Positions 7,444 to 15,930 of a stretch of 21,083 nucleotides of DNA are shown here, in pieces. Positions within the stretch are counted from its first letter, which is position 1. Each line of letters opens with the position of its first letter. A model generated the notes under the pieces. The model was not told the DNA's origin and searched no databases. It worked only from the letters and a program-made list of their open reading frames with translations. Source of the stretch: BRH-c32 sp041674625 (lineage in GTDB: Bacteria; Bacteroidota; Ignavibacteria; Ignavibacteriales; Melioribacteraceae); assembly GCA_041674625.1 (NCBI GenBank), contig JBAYVI010000044.1:1-21083 (forward strand), written 5' to 3'. Made by a program: the position numbers and the translations under genes.

Positions 7444-8331
7444 ATGCCTTCAAATGAACAGATAAAGCAGATACGCCAAATTGAGATTCGTACTAAGGCA
7501 TTAGTAAACGATATTTTCTCCGGTGAATATCACTCTGTATTTAAAGGAAGGGGAATGGCATTTTCAGAAGTAAGAGAATATCAGCCCGGAGATGATATAA
7601 GAAGTATCGACTGGAACGTTACTGCGCGGTTCGGACATCCGTTCGTGAAAATATTCGAAGAGGAAAGAGAGCTAACTGTAATGTTAATTGTGGATATGAG
7701 CAGCTCTATGGGGTTCGGCAGTGTTCATAAAACTAAACAGCAGATAGCAGCCGAATTAAGCGGTGTACTTGCTTTTTCCGCTCTGCAAAATAACGATAAA
7801 GTCGGATTGATATTATTTACTGATAAAATTGAAAAATTTGTTCCACCGAGGAAAGGGAAGAGCCACGTTTTAAGAATTATTAGAGAGGTATTGACATTTG
7901 AGCCTCAGGCGAAGCAGACAAATATTAAGTCAGCGTTAGAGTTTTTCAACCACGCTATCAAGAAGAAATCGATTGCATTCCTTGTCTCCGATTTTATGGA
8001 TTTAGGATACGAAAAAATTATTAAGACTGTAAGCAAAAAGCATGATTTGATTTCAATTGCTATTACTGACCCAAGGGAATTGTCTATACCCAAAGGTGGG
8101 TTAATTAGAGTTTATGATGCAGAGAGTGATAAAGTAAGAAATCTTGATACTAGTTCGCAAAGCGTTCAAGCGTGGTTTAATGAAACTCTTAAAAGGAGAT
8201 TAGAAATAAGAAAAAGTATTTTTATTTCAAGTGGTGTAGATTCGATAGAAGTAAATATTAAAGAAGATGATAATGAGTCGTATATAAAACCAATGATTAA
8301 TTTCTTTAAAATGCGTGAAAAAAGATGGTAA
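7444..8331 (+). CDS. DUF58 protein with VWA-like domain (Bat cluster)
   Basis: A 295-residue protein with no signal peptide or obvious membrane helix, so likely cytosolic. The DUF58 signature is at about 36-70: GRGMAFSEVREYQPGDDIRS, then IDWNVTAR. A VWA-like fold follows with a metal-ion-dependent adhesion site: D84, S86 and S88 in DMSSS, T159 in the QTNIKSAL segment, and D183 in VSDF. DUF58 genes nearly always follow moxR, and the proteins are thought to be MoxR clients or adaptors. It begins 1 base after the moxR stop, with the ribosome-binding site inside the end of moxR, which suggests coupled translation. Its last 7 bases overlap the next gene. Confidence 0.93.
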   Translation: MPSNEQIKQIRQIEIRTKALVNDIFSGEYHSVFKGRGMAFSEVREYQPGDDIRSIDWNVTARFGHPFVKIFEEERELTVMLIVDMSSSMGFGSVHKTKQQIAAELSGVLAFSALQNNDKVGLILFTDKIEKFVPPRKGKSHVLRIIREVLTFEPQAKQTNIKSALEFFNHAIKKKSIAFLVSDFMDLGYEKIIKTVSKKHDLISIAITDPRELSIPKGGLIRVYDAESDKVRNLDTSSQSVQAWFNETLKRRLEIRKSIFISSGVDSIEVNIKEDDNESYIKPMINFFKMREKRW

Positions 8332-9272
8332 AAATTTACAAATTATTGTTGTTCCTGTTTATATCGTTTATAACAATTAATGCGCAGGATATAACTGTAC
8401 AAAGTTATACAGATTCTGCGCGTTATTATGTGGGCGATTATATTCAACTACATCTTGAACTAAAATATAATAAAAGTATAAAACCAATCATTCCTGCTGT
8501 AAAAGATTCGGTAAAAGAATTAGAGTTTATAAAAAATCTTCCTGTTGAGAAAAAAGAAGATGGTGATAATGTAATTGAAAAACACACGTTCATATTTTCC
8601 AAATATGATTCTGCCGAGATAAAGATTCCCCCAATAAATATTTATTATACTCAAGGTAAAAGCGCAGATCAAAAGCTGACACAGACGAGAGAAATCAAAT
8701 TAATTGTTAATAAAGTATTAGTAAATGCAGACGAAGAGATTAAAGATGTAAAACAACCATTAGAGATTAGTCTTAGTCCATGGATTATAGTATTGATAGT
8801 TGCAGTAATTTTGATTTTGGCATTGTTGGGATATTATTTATATGATAGATACAAAAAGAAAAAAGCAAATATACTACCTGAAGATAAACCAGTTATTATA
8901 CCAGCATATACTACGGCTTTAGAAGCATTGCAATCATTGGAAGGGAAAAAATTATGGCAGCAAGGTTTAATAAAAGAATATCATACCGAAATTACAGAAA
9001 TCATCAGACGTTATATAGAGGCGGATTTTAATATTCCTGCAATGGAAATTACATCAGGTGAATTGATGATGAGTTTAAGTGAAGTAATTACGGAGGATAA
9101 AAACATCTTAGAATCTGCAAACAGATTTTTTGATAATGCCGATATGGTGAAATTCGCAAAATTTAATCCAATGGCAAAAGTAAATGAAGAGATGATGGCG
9201 CAAGCTTATGATTTTGTAAAGAAAGCAAAAGAGATAAAGGAAAGTAAAAACGGAGTTCCGTTAAATGGGTGA
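8325..9272 (+). CDS. Short BatD-like single-pass membrane protein of the Bat cluster
   Basis: A 315-residue protein with a signal peptide (residues 1-20, ending INAQ), a beta-rich periplasmic domain of about 125 residues, one membrane helix at about 153-173 (PWIIVLIVAVILILALLG), a basic KKKK stop-transfer segment and a cytosolic helical tail of about 140 residues. The tail carries a TEIIRRYIEADFNIPAMEITS stretch resembling the C-terminal region of BatD proteins; BatD in this window has a similar segment after its own membrane helix. A gene of this type between DUF58 and batA is usual in Bacteroidota Bat clusters but has no accepted name. It overlaps DUF58 by 7 bases and batA by 8 bases. I infer that it is a membrane adaptor linking the periplasmic parts to MoxR/DUF58. 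Confidence 0.82.
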   Translation: MVKIYKLLLFLFISFITINAQDITVQSYTDSARYYVGDYIQLHLELKYNKSIKPIIPAVKDSVKELEFIKNLPVEKKEDGDNVIEKHTFIFSKYDSAEIKIPPINIYYTQGKSADQKLTQTREIKLIVNKVLVNADEEIKDVKQPLEISLSPWIIVLIVAVILILALLGYYLYDRYKKKKANILPEDKPVIIPAYTTALEALQSLEGKKLWQQGLIKEYHTEITEIIRRYIEADFNIPAMEITSGELMMSLSEVITEDKNILESANRFFDNADMVKFAKFNPMAKVNEEMMAQAYDFVKKAKEIKESKNGVPLNG

Positions 9273-10257
9273 TGTAACATTTGCATATCCGATATTCCTA
9301 TATCTATTAGTATTAATTCCTCCACTGAGTTATTTTTATTGGAAGAAGAATAGATATCTATTTACTGAACTAAAATATTCTTCATTCGATCTATTCGGAG
9401 AAGCAAAAGAAAGTATCAAGGAAAGATTAGCACATCTTCCGTTTATATTAAGAATGATTGCTTTATCACTTTTTCTCATAGCTATGGCTCGTCCACAATC
9501 ATTTTCATCAGGTGAAAATATATATACCGAAGGTATTGATATTGCAATGGTCCTTGATATTTCGGGTAGTATGCTTGCTGAGGATTTCAAGCCAAATAGA
9601 TTAGAAGCTGCGAAAAATGTAATTGATAAATTTGTAAAAGGTAGAACATCCGATAAAATTGGATTAGTAATTTTTGCAGGTGAAAGTTTTACTCAAGTTC
9701 CATTAACAATCGATTACGGTGTATTAAGAAATCTTCTAAAAGAAGTTTATAGTGGAATGGTAGAAGATGGAACCGCAATAGGGAATGCAATTGCCAATGG
9801 TGTAAACAGACTTAAAACGAGCAAAGCAAAAAGCAAGATAATGATATTGCTGACAGATGGAGTAAATAACTCGGGAGAAATTGATCCGATGACTGCTGCA
9901 CAGATTGCTCAAAAATTTGGTATAAGAATTTATACTGTCGGAGTAGGTACTATCGGACAAGCTCCTTATCCATTTAATACTCCATTCGGAAGAAGATACC
10001 AAATGGTACCGGTAGAGATTGACGAAAACTTATTGAAGAATATTTCTAAGCAGACGGGTGGAAGCTATTTCAGGGCAACAAATAATAAAAGCTTAGAAAA
10101 TATTTATAATGAAATCGATAGATTAGAAAAAACGAGAGTGGAAGTAACCTCATATAGGAAAGCGGCAGAACTATTTTATAATTGGGTTTGGGCAGGATTC
10201 CTTTTTCTTCTCTTAGAATTTTTTATTACGAAATTATATTTAAGGAAAATGCCTTAA
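9265..10257 (+). CDS. batA: BatA, membrane-anchored VWA-domain protein
   Basis: A 330-residue inner-membrane protein with the BatA/BatB layout: an N-terminal helix at about 8-25, a second helix at about 60-75, a VWA domain at about 90-285 and a C-terminal helix at about 305-325. The metal-ion-dependent adhesion site is complete: DISGS at 98-102, T170 in EDGTAIG and TDG at 197-199. GQAPYPFNTPFGRR is the usual loop region between the last VWA strands. Bat proteins were linked to aerotolerance in Bacteroides fragilis and to stress resistance in spirochaetes; the biochemical role is unsettled. batB next to it is a paralogue with the same layout, evidently an old tandem duplication. It overlaps the preceding gene by 8 bases and lies 1 base from batB. 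Confidence 0.94.
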   Translation: MGDVTFAYPIFLYLLVLIPPLSYFYWKKNRYLFTELKYSSFDLFGEAKESIKERLAHLPFILRMIALSLFLIAMARPQSFSSGENIYTEGIDIAMVLDISGSMLAEDFKPNRLEAAKNVIDKFVKGRTSDKIGLVIFAGESFTQVPLTIDYGVLRNLLKEVYSGMVEDGTAIGNAIANGVNRLKTSKAKSKIMILLTDGVNNSGEIDPMTAAQIAQKFGIRIYTVGVGTIGQAPYPFNTPFGRRYQMVPVEIDENLLKNISKQTGGSYFRATNNKSLENIYNEIDRLEKTRVEVTSYRKAAELFYNWVWAGFLFLLLEFFITKLYLRKMP

Positions 10258-10258
10258 T

Positions 10259-11299
10259 ATGTTCAGATTTGCTAATCCCGAATATCTTCATTTATTATAT
10301 ATAATTCCAATAATGGTATTGATCTACTATTATTTTTATAAGAAGGAAAATTCTTTTTTAGAAAAATTTATTGGTATTCAACTACATAAACATGTAATAC
10401 CTGAAAGAAGCTGTTTAAAAAACCATATAAAATTCGGGATTTATTCTGTTGCTTTAGTTTTTATAATATTAACCTTAGCGAATCCACAAATAGGAACAAG
10501 AGTAGAAGAAGTAAAACAATTAGGTATTGATGTATATATAGCATTGGATGTATCACTAAGTATGAGTGCAGAAGATATAAAACCAAATAGATTGCAAAAA
10601 GCAAAGTTTGATATCTCTAAATTAATTCAAAAATTACAAGGTGATCGAATAGGATTAATTATTTTTTCAGGTAGAGCATATATACAATTTCCATTAACAA
10701 CTGATTATGGTGCGGCAAATTTATTTCTAAATACTGTAAACACTGGCTCTATTCCACAACCGGGAACAGCATTAGCAGAAGCTATTAATTTAGCGTCAGA
10801 TTCATTCAAGGAAGATAAAGTAACAGAGAAAGTAATAATTGTAATCTCAGATGGTGAAGATCACGAAGGGGATATTGATAAGGCGATAGAAAAAGCAAAA
10901 GACAAGAATATAAAAATATATACTATCGGGATTGGTTCAGTAACAGGTGTACCAATACCTGTTTATGATGAAAGAGGTAATAATCTCGGATTCAAAAAGG
11001 ATTTATCGAGTAACACAGTCCTTACTAAATTAGATGAGAATACATTAAAGCAAATAGCCAAGGATTCAGGCGGAGAATATTTTAAGACTCAGCAGAATTC
11101 AGATGAACTCAATGAGATATATAATAAGCTTTCAAATTTAGAACAATCAGAATATGGCACTAAGAAAGTTACTGAATATGAAGACAGATATTATTATTTC
11201 TTGTTTCCTGCATTGTTATTGCTTTTTATTGATGCGTTTATATCTAACAGAAAATCAAAATTATATCAGAAGTTATATAAAAATAACGGAGAGCAATGA
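10259..11299 (+). CDS. batB: BatB, membrane-anchored VWA-domain protein
   Basis: A 346-residue paralogue of BatA: helices at about 10-26 and 58-75, a VWA domain at about 88-300, and a C-terminal helix at about 309-328 followed by a basic tail. The adhesion-site residues are D97, S99 and S101 in DVSLS (Leu in place of the Gly of BatA, as usual for BatB), T170 in QPGTALA, and D198 in SDGED. ANPQIGTRVEEVKQLGID before the domain is the typical Bat lead-in. It starts 1 base after batA and its stop overlaps batC by 4 bases. It probably forms a membrane assembly with BatA, with metal binding gating interaction with a partner; the partner is unknown. Confidence 0.94.
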   Translation: MFRFANPEYLHLLYIIPIMVLIYYYFYKKENSFLEKFIGIQLHKHVIPERSCLKNHIKFGIYSVALVFIILTLANPQIGTRVEEVKQLGIDVYIALDVSLSMSAEDIKPNRLQKAKFDISKLIQKLQGDRIGLIIFSGRAYIQFPLTTDYGAANLFLNTVNTGSIPQPGTALAEAINLASDSFKEDKVTEKVIIVISDGEDHEGDIDKAIEKAKDKNIKIYTIGIGSVTGVPIPVYDERGNNLGFKKDLSSNTVLTKLDENTLKQIAKDSGGEYFKTQQNSDELNEIYNKLSNLEQSEYGTKKVTEYEDRYYYFLFPALLLLFIDAFISNRKSKLYQKLYKNNGEQ

Positions 11300-12003
11300 G
11301 ACGTAATTATTTATATATGATAATATTTTTTATACCGTTTATTGTTTCGGGGCAGTCATTAAGAGAATTGAACAATGATGGTGTAGAGAAGTACAAAGGT
11401 AAAAATTATTCCGATGCTGAGGTAGCGTTCAAGAAAGGGATTGAAAAAGATTCTTCTTCATTCCAGCCTCATTTTAATCTTGGAGATGCATTATACAAAC
11501 AAAATAGATTGGATGAAGCAATAAAATCATTTAAGAAATCTGCAGAGATGACTGAAGATGATGTTTTAAAGGCAAAAGCTTATCATAATCTTGGAAACAC
11601 ATATCTTCAACAAAAAAAATATAAAGAGAGCATCGAAGCATATAAAAATTCATTAAAAAAGAATCCACAAGATATAGAAACGAAATACAATTTATCTTAT
11701 GCATTAAATCAATTACAACAACAGCAAAATCAAGATAAGAATCAGGATAAGAACAAAGATAAGAATAAAGACGACAAGCAAAACCAAGACCAGAATCAGA
11801 AAAATCAAGATCAAAAGAAGAATGATGACAAAAAGGATAAAGACAAACAAGACCAGCAGCAAAAACAGCAGCAACAGAAAGACCAGATATCTAAAGAAGA
11901 AGCTGAACGTATTCTTCAAGCTTTAAAAAATAACGAAAATGATATTCAGAAAAAGATAAGAAAAATAAAAGGTAAGCCCGTTAGAAATGAAAAAGACTGG
12001 TAA
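11296..12003 (+). CDS. batC: BatC, periplasmic TPR protein with charged low-complexity tail
   Basis: A 235-residue exported protein. Residues 1-20 form a signal peptide ending VSGQ. Three TPR units cover about 22-135 (for example PHFNLGDALYKQNRLDEAIK and YHNLGNTYLQQKKYKESIE). Residues 139-196 are a tract made almost entirely of Gln, Asn, Lys and Asp. The C-terminus regains order with EEAERILQALKNNE and ends in KDW, a tail also seen in other BatC proteins. The TPRs probably bind BatB, BatD or BatE peptides in the periplasm. It overlaps batB by 4 bases and batD by 17 bases. There is no membrane helix apart from the signal peptide. Confidence 0.92.
   Translation: MRRNYLYMIIFFIPFIVSGQSLRELNNDGVEKYKGKNYSDAEVAFKKGIEKDSSSFQPHFNLGDALYKQNRLDEAIKSFKKSAEMTEDDVLKAKAYHNLGNTYLQQKKYKESIEAYKNSLKKNPQDIETKYNLSYALNQLQQQQNQDKNQDKNKDKNKDDKQNQDQNQKNQDQKKNDDKKDKDKQDQQQKQQQQKDQISKEEAERILQALKNNENDIQKKIRKIKGKPVRNEKDW
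11710..11883 (+). repeat. Low-complexity coding tract in batC
   Basis: About 174 bases consist of near-repeats of CAR, AAY, GAY and AAR codons, giving a Q/N/K/D tract (residues 139-196) with DKNQDKNKDKNK-type periodicity. The DNA is purine-rich on the plus strand. Such tracts change length readily by slippage; the reading frame stays open here. Confidence 0.85.
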
Positions 12004-13813
12004 TATATTATTCATTTTACTTTTCTTTTGCTTCGGGATATTGAAGGCACAAGAATTTAATGCTTCGGTAGATAGAAGTAAAGTTGGATTAAATGAAAAT
12101 TTCCAAATTGATTTTTCATTTACTTGCGAGGACGTTAATGGAATAAAGAATTTTAAACCACCTGTATTTTCCAATTTTAGAATCTTATCAGGACCGAATC
12201 AATCAACCAGCATGAATATTGTAAATGGTAAGATGAATGGTTCTGTATCATTTTCCTATATTGTACAACCTGTTTCAATAGGAGAATTTGCAATAGGTAG
12301 TGCCATTATTATTTACAATGGAAATAACTATTCCTCTAAACCGATTAAAGTACAAGTAGTACAAGGAAGTACTTCACCTCAAACCGGTAAGCAAGATGAT
12401 AAATCTGTTTCGGAAGATTTATCTAAAAGTGTTTTTATTTTAGCAGAAGCTGATAAAAGAAAAGTTTATCAGGGTGAACAAGTTACCGTTACTTACAAAT
12501 TATATACAAAATTAAATATAAATTCACCACAAATAAGTAAACTTCCGAATTATGAAGGGTTTTGGCAGGAAGAGATAGAATCTTCCAATATGATTAATTT
12601 TGATATAGTGATGTATAAAGGTGAGCGATTCAGAGCTGCGAAATTAAAGCAAGTTGCTTTATTCCCTACAAGAACGGGTACATTATCAGTTACTCCATTT
12701 GAATTAAATGTTCCTGTAATGATTCCAAGAAAAAAACAACAACGAAATAATTCTGTATTTGATGACTTTTTTAATGATCCATTTTTTAACAGAACTGAAA
12801 CCGTTCAACATACTGCGAAATCTAACACATTAAAAATAGAAGTTCTTCCGCTTCCTCAAAACAAACCGACAAGTTATAACGGTGCTGTTGGAACATTCTC
12901 AATTAAATCATATTCAGATAAAAAAAATGTAAAAACAAATGAAAGCATTAATCTAAAAATAGAAATAGAAGGTATAGGCAATATTAAATTATTAACACTT
13001 CCTGATTTAATACTTCCGAATACAGTTGATAAGTATGAACCTAAAATTACAGAGACAATAAATCGTAAAGGCAATATAAACGGTAAGAAAATTTTTGAAT
13101 ACTTAATAGTACCACGCCAATCGGGTGAATTTAAGATACCATCAATTGAATTTAGTTCATTTAATCCGGCTAATGGGAAATTTAGCACAAAGCAAACAGA
13201 CGAGATTAGCATACATGTAGAACAAGGCATAGGAAGTTACGCTAACAGTCCTACTCCTAATCAGAAAGAAGATGTTTCAATGTTAAGTAAGGATATAAGA
13301 TATATTAGCAATTCACCTGAAGAATTTGAACTGATTCATAAAAAAGAAAGTATTGGTAATTGGTTCTGGATTGTAAATGGTTCTTTTGTATTTGGTTTTA
13401 TCGGAATGCTTATTTATTCAAAGAGACAGCAAAAATTGTACAGTAATGAATCTTTGTTGAAATATTACAAAGCAGGAAAAGTAGCTAAAGGGAGATTGAA
13501 AGCTGCGAAGAAGGCATTAGAGGGTAAGGATGAAAATCTATTCTTCTTAGAGTTATCCAAAGTCATTTATGGGTATTTAGAAGATAAGTTGGCGATTGAT
13601 AAATCGATATTTACATTAGAATATGCGGCTGAAAAATTGCGTCAAAAGAACTTTTCGGAAAGTATAATTGAGAATTTTTTAGAAATAGCTAATTATTGCG
13701 AAACAGCAAGATACTCTCCGGCAAGTAAAGATATGACTACCGCAGAAGAATATTATAAAAAATCTTATGATTTTATTTTAGAGATCGATTCTAATCAGGG
13801 ATTGAAAAAATGA
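11987..13813 (+). CDS. batD: BatD, large periplasmic beta-rich protein
   Basis: A 608-residue BatD (oxygen-tolerance) family protein. The signal peptide is residues 1-21 (ending LKAQ). Periplasmic beta-sandwich repeats span about 22-440, with the typical SKVGLNENFQIDFSF and RKVYQGEQVTVTYKLYT repeats; this last is the BatD hallmark, in which a partner strand is held. One membrane helix at about 458-478 is followed by a cytosolic helical domain of about 130 residues, with FFLELSKVIYGYLEDKL and YCETARYSP segments. The cytosolic part resembles that of the short BatD-like protein upstream. The FFNDPFFNR stretch near 261-269 is an unusual Phe-rich insert in the periplasmic part. The start overlaps batC by 17 bases without a strong ribosome-binding site, so translation probably relies on coupling. 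Confidence 0.93.
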   Translation: MKKTGNILFILLFFCFGILKAQEFNASVDRSKVGLNENFQIDFSFTCEDVNGIKNFKPPVFSNFRILSGPNQSTSMNIVNGKMNGSVSFSYIVQPVSIGEFAIGSAIIIYNGNNYSSKPIKVQVVQGSTSPQTGKQDDKSVSEDLSKSVFILAEADKRKVYQGEQVTVTYKLYTKLNINSPQISKLPNYEGFWQEEIESSNMINFDIVMYKGERFRAAKLKQVALFPTRTGTLSVTPFELNVPVMIPRKKQQRNNSVFDDFFNDPFFNRTETVQHTAKSNTLKIEVLPLPQNKPTSYNGAVGTFSIKSYSDKKNVKTNESINLKIEIEGIGNIKLLTLPDLILPNTVDKYEPKITETINRKGNINGKKIFEYLIVPRQSGEFKIPSIEFSSFNPANGKFSTKQTDEISIHVEQGIGSYANSPTPNQKEDVSMLSKDIRYISNSPEEFELIHKKESIGNWFWIVNGSFVFGFIGMLIYSKRQQKLYSNESLLKYYKAGKVAKGRLKAAKKALEGKDENLFFLELSKVIYGYLEDKLAIDKSIFTLEYAAEKLRQKNFSESIIENFLEIANYCETARYSPASKDMTTAEEYYKKSYDFILEIDSNQGLKK

Positions 13814-14559
13814 AAAAGCTCTTTTTAGTAATATTACTTTTTTCCTCTATTATCGTAGCACAAAGCGAAGTGAGCCTATTTAATGAAGGGAATAAATTAT
13901 TCAAAGAAAAGCAATTCGATGGAGCGATAGAAAAATATAGAGCTATTCTAAAATTAAATAAATCGAATGCATCTACATATTATAATTTAGGTAATAGTTA
14001 TTTTAGAATCGGACAATTAGGTTATGCTGTTTTGTTCTATGAAAAGGCATTAAAAATAAATCCTAATTTAGAAGATGCTGAATTTAATCTCTTAGTTGTT
14101 AAAGCAAGGACCATTGATAAAATAAATCCGGTACCGAAACTATTTTTATTTGAATGGTGGGAAAGCATAATTAATTTTTTAGATGTTACCGGCTGGCTTA
14201 TAGTGTTATCCATTTTAGTTGCTCTCTTTTTATTTGCATTTTTTAATTACATAACTGGAAGAAGTATAGAGACACAGAAGCTCTCTTTTTTCTCCGGTTC
14301 TCTACTTTTTGCATTACTGATATTTTTTATTATAGTGTTGGTGGGAAGGTTAAACTATGATGAAAGAGATGTAAGGGGAGTAATAGTTGTAAATATGGTA
14401 TCTATTAAATATGCGCCTGATGAAAAAAGTTCAGATGCTTTTATACTTCATGAAGGTACTGATTTTAAGATTGAAGATAAAATTGATAATTGGTATAAAG
14501 TTCGGTTGACTGATGGAAAAATTGGCTGGGTAGAAAAAAAATCACTTGAAGTAATTTAG
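13810..14559 (+). CDS. batE: BatE, TPR protein with two membrane helices and SH3b domain
   Basis: A 249-residue protein. The signal peptide is residues 1-18 (ending IVAQ), with two TPR units at about 20-90 (FNEGNKLFKEKQFDGAIEKY and YYNLGNSYFRIGQLGYAVLF). Membrane helices lie at about 128-147 and 159-179. A C-terminal bacterial SH3 domain covers about 188-249 (SIKYAPDEKSSDAFILHEG, then WYKVRLTDGKIGWVEKKSL). This TPR-TM-TM-SH3 order is the standard BatE form. The SH3b domain may touch peptidoglycan or a partner protein. It overlaps batD by 4 bases (ATGA) and ends the packed Bat run; no clear terminator follows, so some read-through into the VWA lipoprotein gene is possible. Confidence 0.93.
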   Translation: MKKLFLVILLFSSIIVAQSEVSLFNEGNKLFKEKQFDGAIEKYRAILKLNKSNASTYYNLGNSYFRIGQLGYAVLFYEKALKINPNLEDAEFNLLVVKARTIDKINPVPKLFLFEWWESIINFLDVTGWLIVLSILVALFLFAFFNYITGRSIETQKLSFFSGSLLFALLIFFIIVLVGRLNYDERDVRGVIVVNMVSIKYAPDEKSSDAFILHEGTDFKIEDKIDNWYKVRLTDGKIGWVEKKSLEVI

Positions 14560-14594
14560 AACATTACTCCTCTCTAATAACTCACAAACACGAA

Positions 14595-14623
14595 ATGACA
14601 TTTTAATGTTATATTATTATATT
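14595..14623 (+). promoter_or_regulatory. Candidate promoter before the VWA lipoprotein gene
   Basis: ATGACA at 14595-14600 and TATATT at 14618-14623 are separated by 17 bases, a good fit to a housekeeping-sigma promoter, and would start transcription about 30 bases before the ATG at 14659. The region is very AT-rich, so chance matches are common, and this phylum often uses a different promoter consensus. Confidence 0.35.
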
Positions 14624-14658
14624 TATATTTCATAAAATACAAATAAGACACTAAATAA

Positions 14659-15930
14659 ATGAAAAAACAAATTTTGCATTTCCTGATAATCGGGATGGTG
14701 GTTTTGTTTACGTCATGCGATCTTACAAAAGATTCAGCGACAAGCCCCGAGGTTTCAGATCGATTAGTGCCATACAATCCATATCCACCGGATGGACAGA
14801 CTGAGGAATTATTAGTAGTTACTCTCAAGTGGGAATCGGATGGAGATAAATTCGATGTCTATTTTGATAAGAAAAGCTCTCCTTCAAAATTACTCGTTTC
14901 TGATATTGAAAATAAATCGGTTGTTGTAACCGGTTTGGATTACTTAACTAAATATTATTGGAAAGTCGTTTCTAAAAAAGATGGAGTAGTAAAGGAAGGC
15001 ACGGTATGGAATTTTTCTACATTAGGGCGACCATCTCCAATTGGCGGCGGCTATGTACTCCTTAAAAATACCATTGAAACTAGTACCCCAAGTAATGTGA
15101 ATGTATTGTTTCAGGTTGTTGATTTGAATAATCAAGGGATAACTGACTTAACCGAAGCTGATTTTGAGGTGTATGAGGATGGGCTTCCAATCTCGCCCTC
15201 AGAATCGGATCTAAAAATTGTAAAAAAAGAGGATCTTTATTACAGGATAAGAACAGTATTAATGTTAGATAATAGTACAAGTTTAACCGATAGCATAAGC
15301 GCCATTCGACTCGCAGCTGCAGATTTTATAAGAAATTTAGTTCCATACCAAGAAGTGGCTCTTTATGCTTTTTCAGAGAAACCGATTTTATTACAAGATT
15401 TTACCTCCGACAAAAATGTTTTAATTGATGCACTAAGCAAATACCAATTAGGATTTCCGACAACAAACCTATACGGGGCTGTTGTCGAAGGTGCTAATAA
15501 ATGGACTGATGTTTTTAAGGTAGGTGAGACTATTCAAGGCTATATGGTACTTTTTACAGATGGAAGGGACACACAAGGATCGACTACATTAAATCAAGCT
15601 CTAAATGCAATCCATAATAAAATAGTTTTTACAATTGGTTTGGGAAAGGAGATAGAGCCTGATATATTAATGAAATTAGGTACAGGTGGTTTTTTTAATG
15701 TAAACAGTACATCTGAAATTGAAGCGCGCTTATCTGAAATTCAAGAAAAGATAGTAAATTATGCAAACAGTTTTTATCTCCTAACTTACAAAAGCCCTAA
15801 AAGAGGAAATTTCAATCACATACTTACAGTAAGAGTAAAGGATAATCCATATACCGGAAGTTATGCACAGCTATCCGGCACATTTAATAGCGGCAGTTTT
15901 TTCTCAGCTAAATTATCAGGAAATTTTTAA
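14659..15930 (+). CDS. Secreted VWA-domain lipoprotein with FN3-like domain
   Basis: A 423-residue lipoprotein. The signal sequence ends in LFTSC, with C20 the lipidated cysteine. Residues about 38-121 resemble a fibronectin type III domain (LKWESDGDKFDVYFD, LTKYYWKV, VWNFST). Residues about 195-390 are a VWA domain with an apparently complete metal site: D204, S206 and S208 in DNSTS, T268 or T269 in FPTTNLYGA, and TDGRD at 300-304. QVVDLNNQGITDLTEADFEVYEDG before it is the lead-in seen in VWFA-related secreted proteins. The ligand is unknown. It follows batE by 99 bases and could add an outer-membrane or periplasmic VWA partner to the Bat proteins, but that is inference. No clear ribosome-binding site precedes the ATG. 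gatC starts at the base after its stop. Confidence 0.87.
   Translation: MKKQILHFLIIGMVVLFTSCDLTKDSATSPEVSDRLVPYNPYPPDGQTEELLVVTLKWESDGDKFDVYFDKKSSPSKLLVSDIENKSVVVTGLDYLTKYYWKVVSKKDGVVKEGTVWNFSTLGRPSPIGGGYVLLKNTIETSTPSNVNVLFQVVDLNNQGITDLTEADFEVYEDGLPISPSESDLKIVKKEDLYYRIRTVLMLDNSTSLTDSISAIRLAAADFIRNLVPYQEVALYAFSEKPILLQDFTSDKNVLIDALSKYQLGFPTTNLYGAVVEGANKWTDVFKVGETIQGYMVLFTDGRDTQGSTTLNQALNAIHNKIVFTIGLGKEIEPDILMKLGTGGFFNVNSTSEIEARLSEIQEKIVNYANSFYLLTYKSPKRGNFNHILTVRVKDNPYTGSYAQLSGTFNSGSFFSAKLSGNF

Noticed and set aside
11713..11919. Minus-strand frame encoding a Leu/Ile/Phe/Val-rich 'membrane' peptide
   Set aside because: It is the complement of the purine-rich Q/N/K/D tract of batC; the hydrophobic product is a composition artefact.
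14550..14568. Inverted repeat AGTAAT / ATTACT around the batE stop as a terminator
   Set aside because: The stem is only 6 bp and AT-rich, and no T-run follows, so it does not meet the form of an intrinsic terminator.
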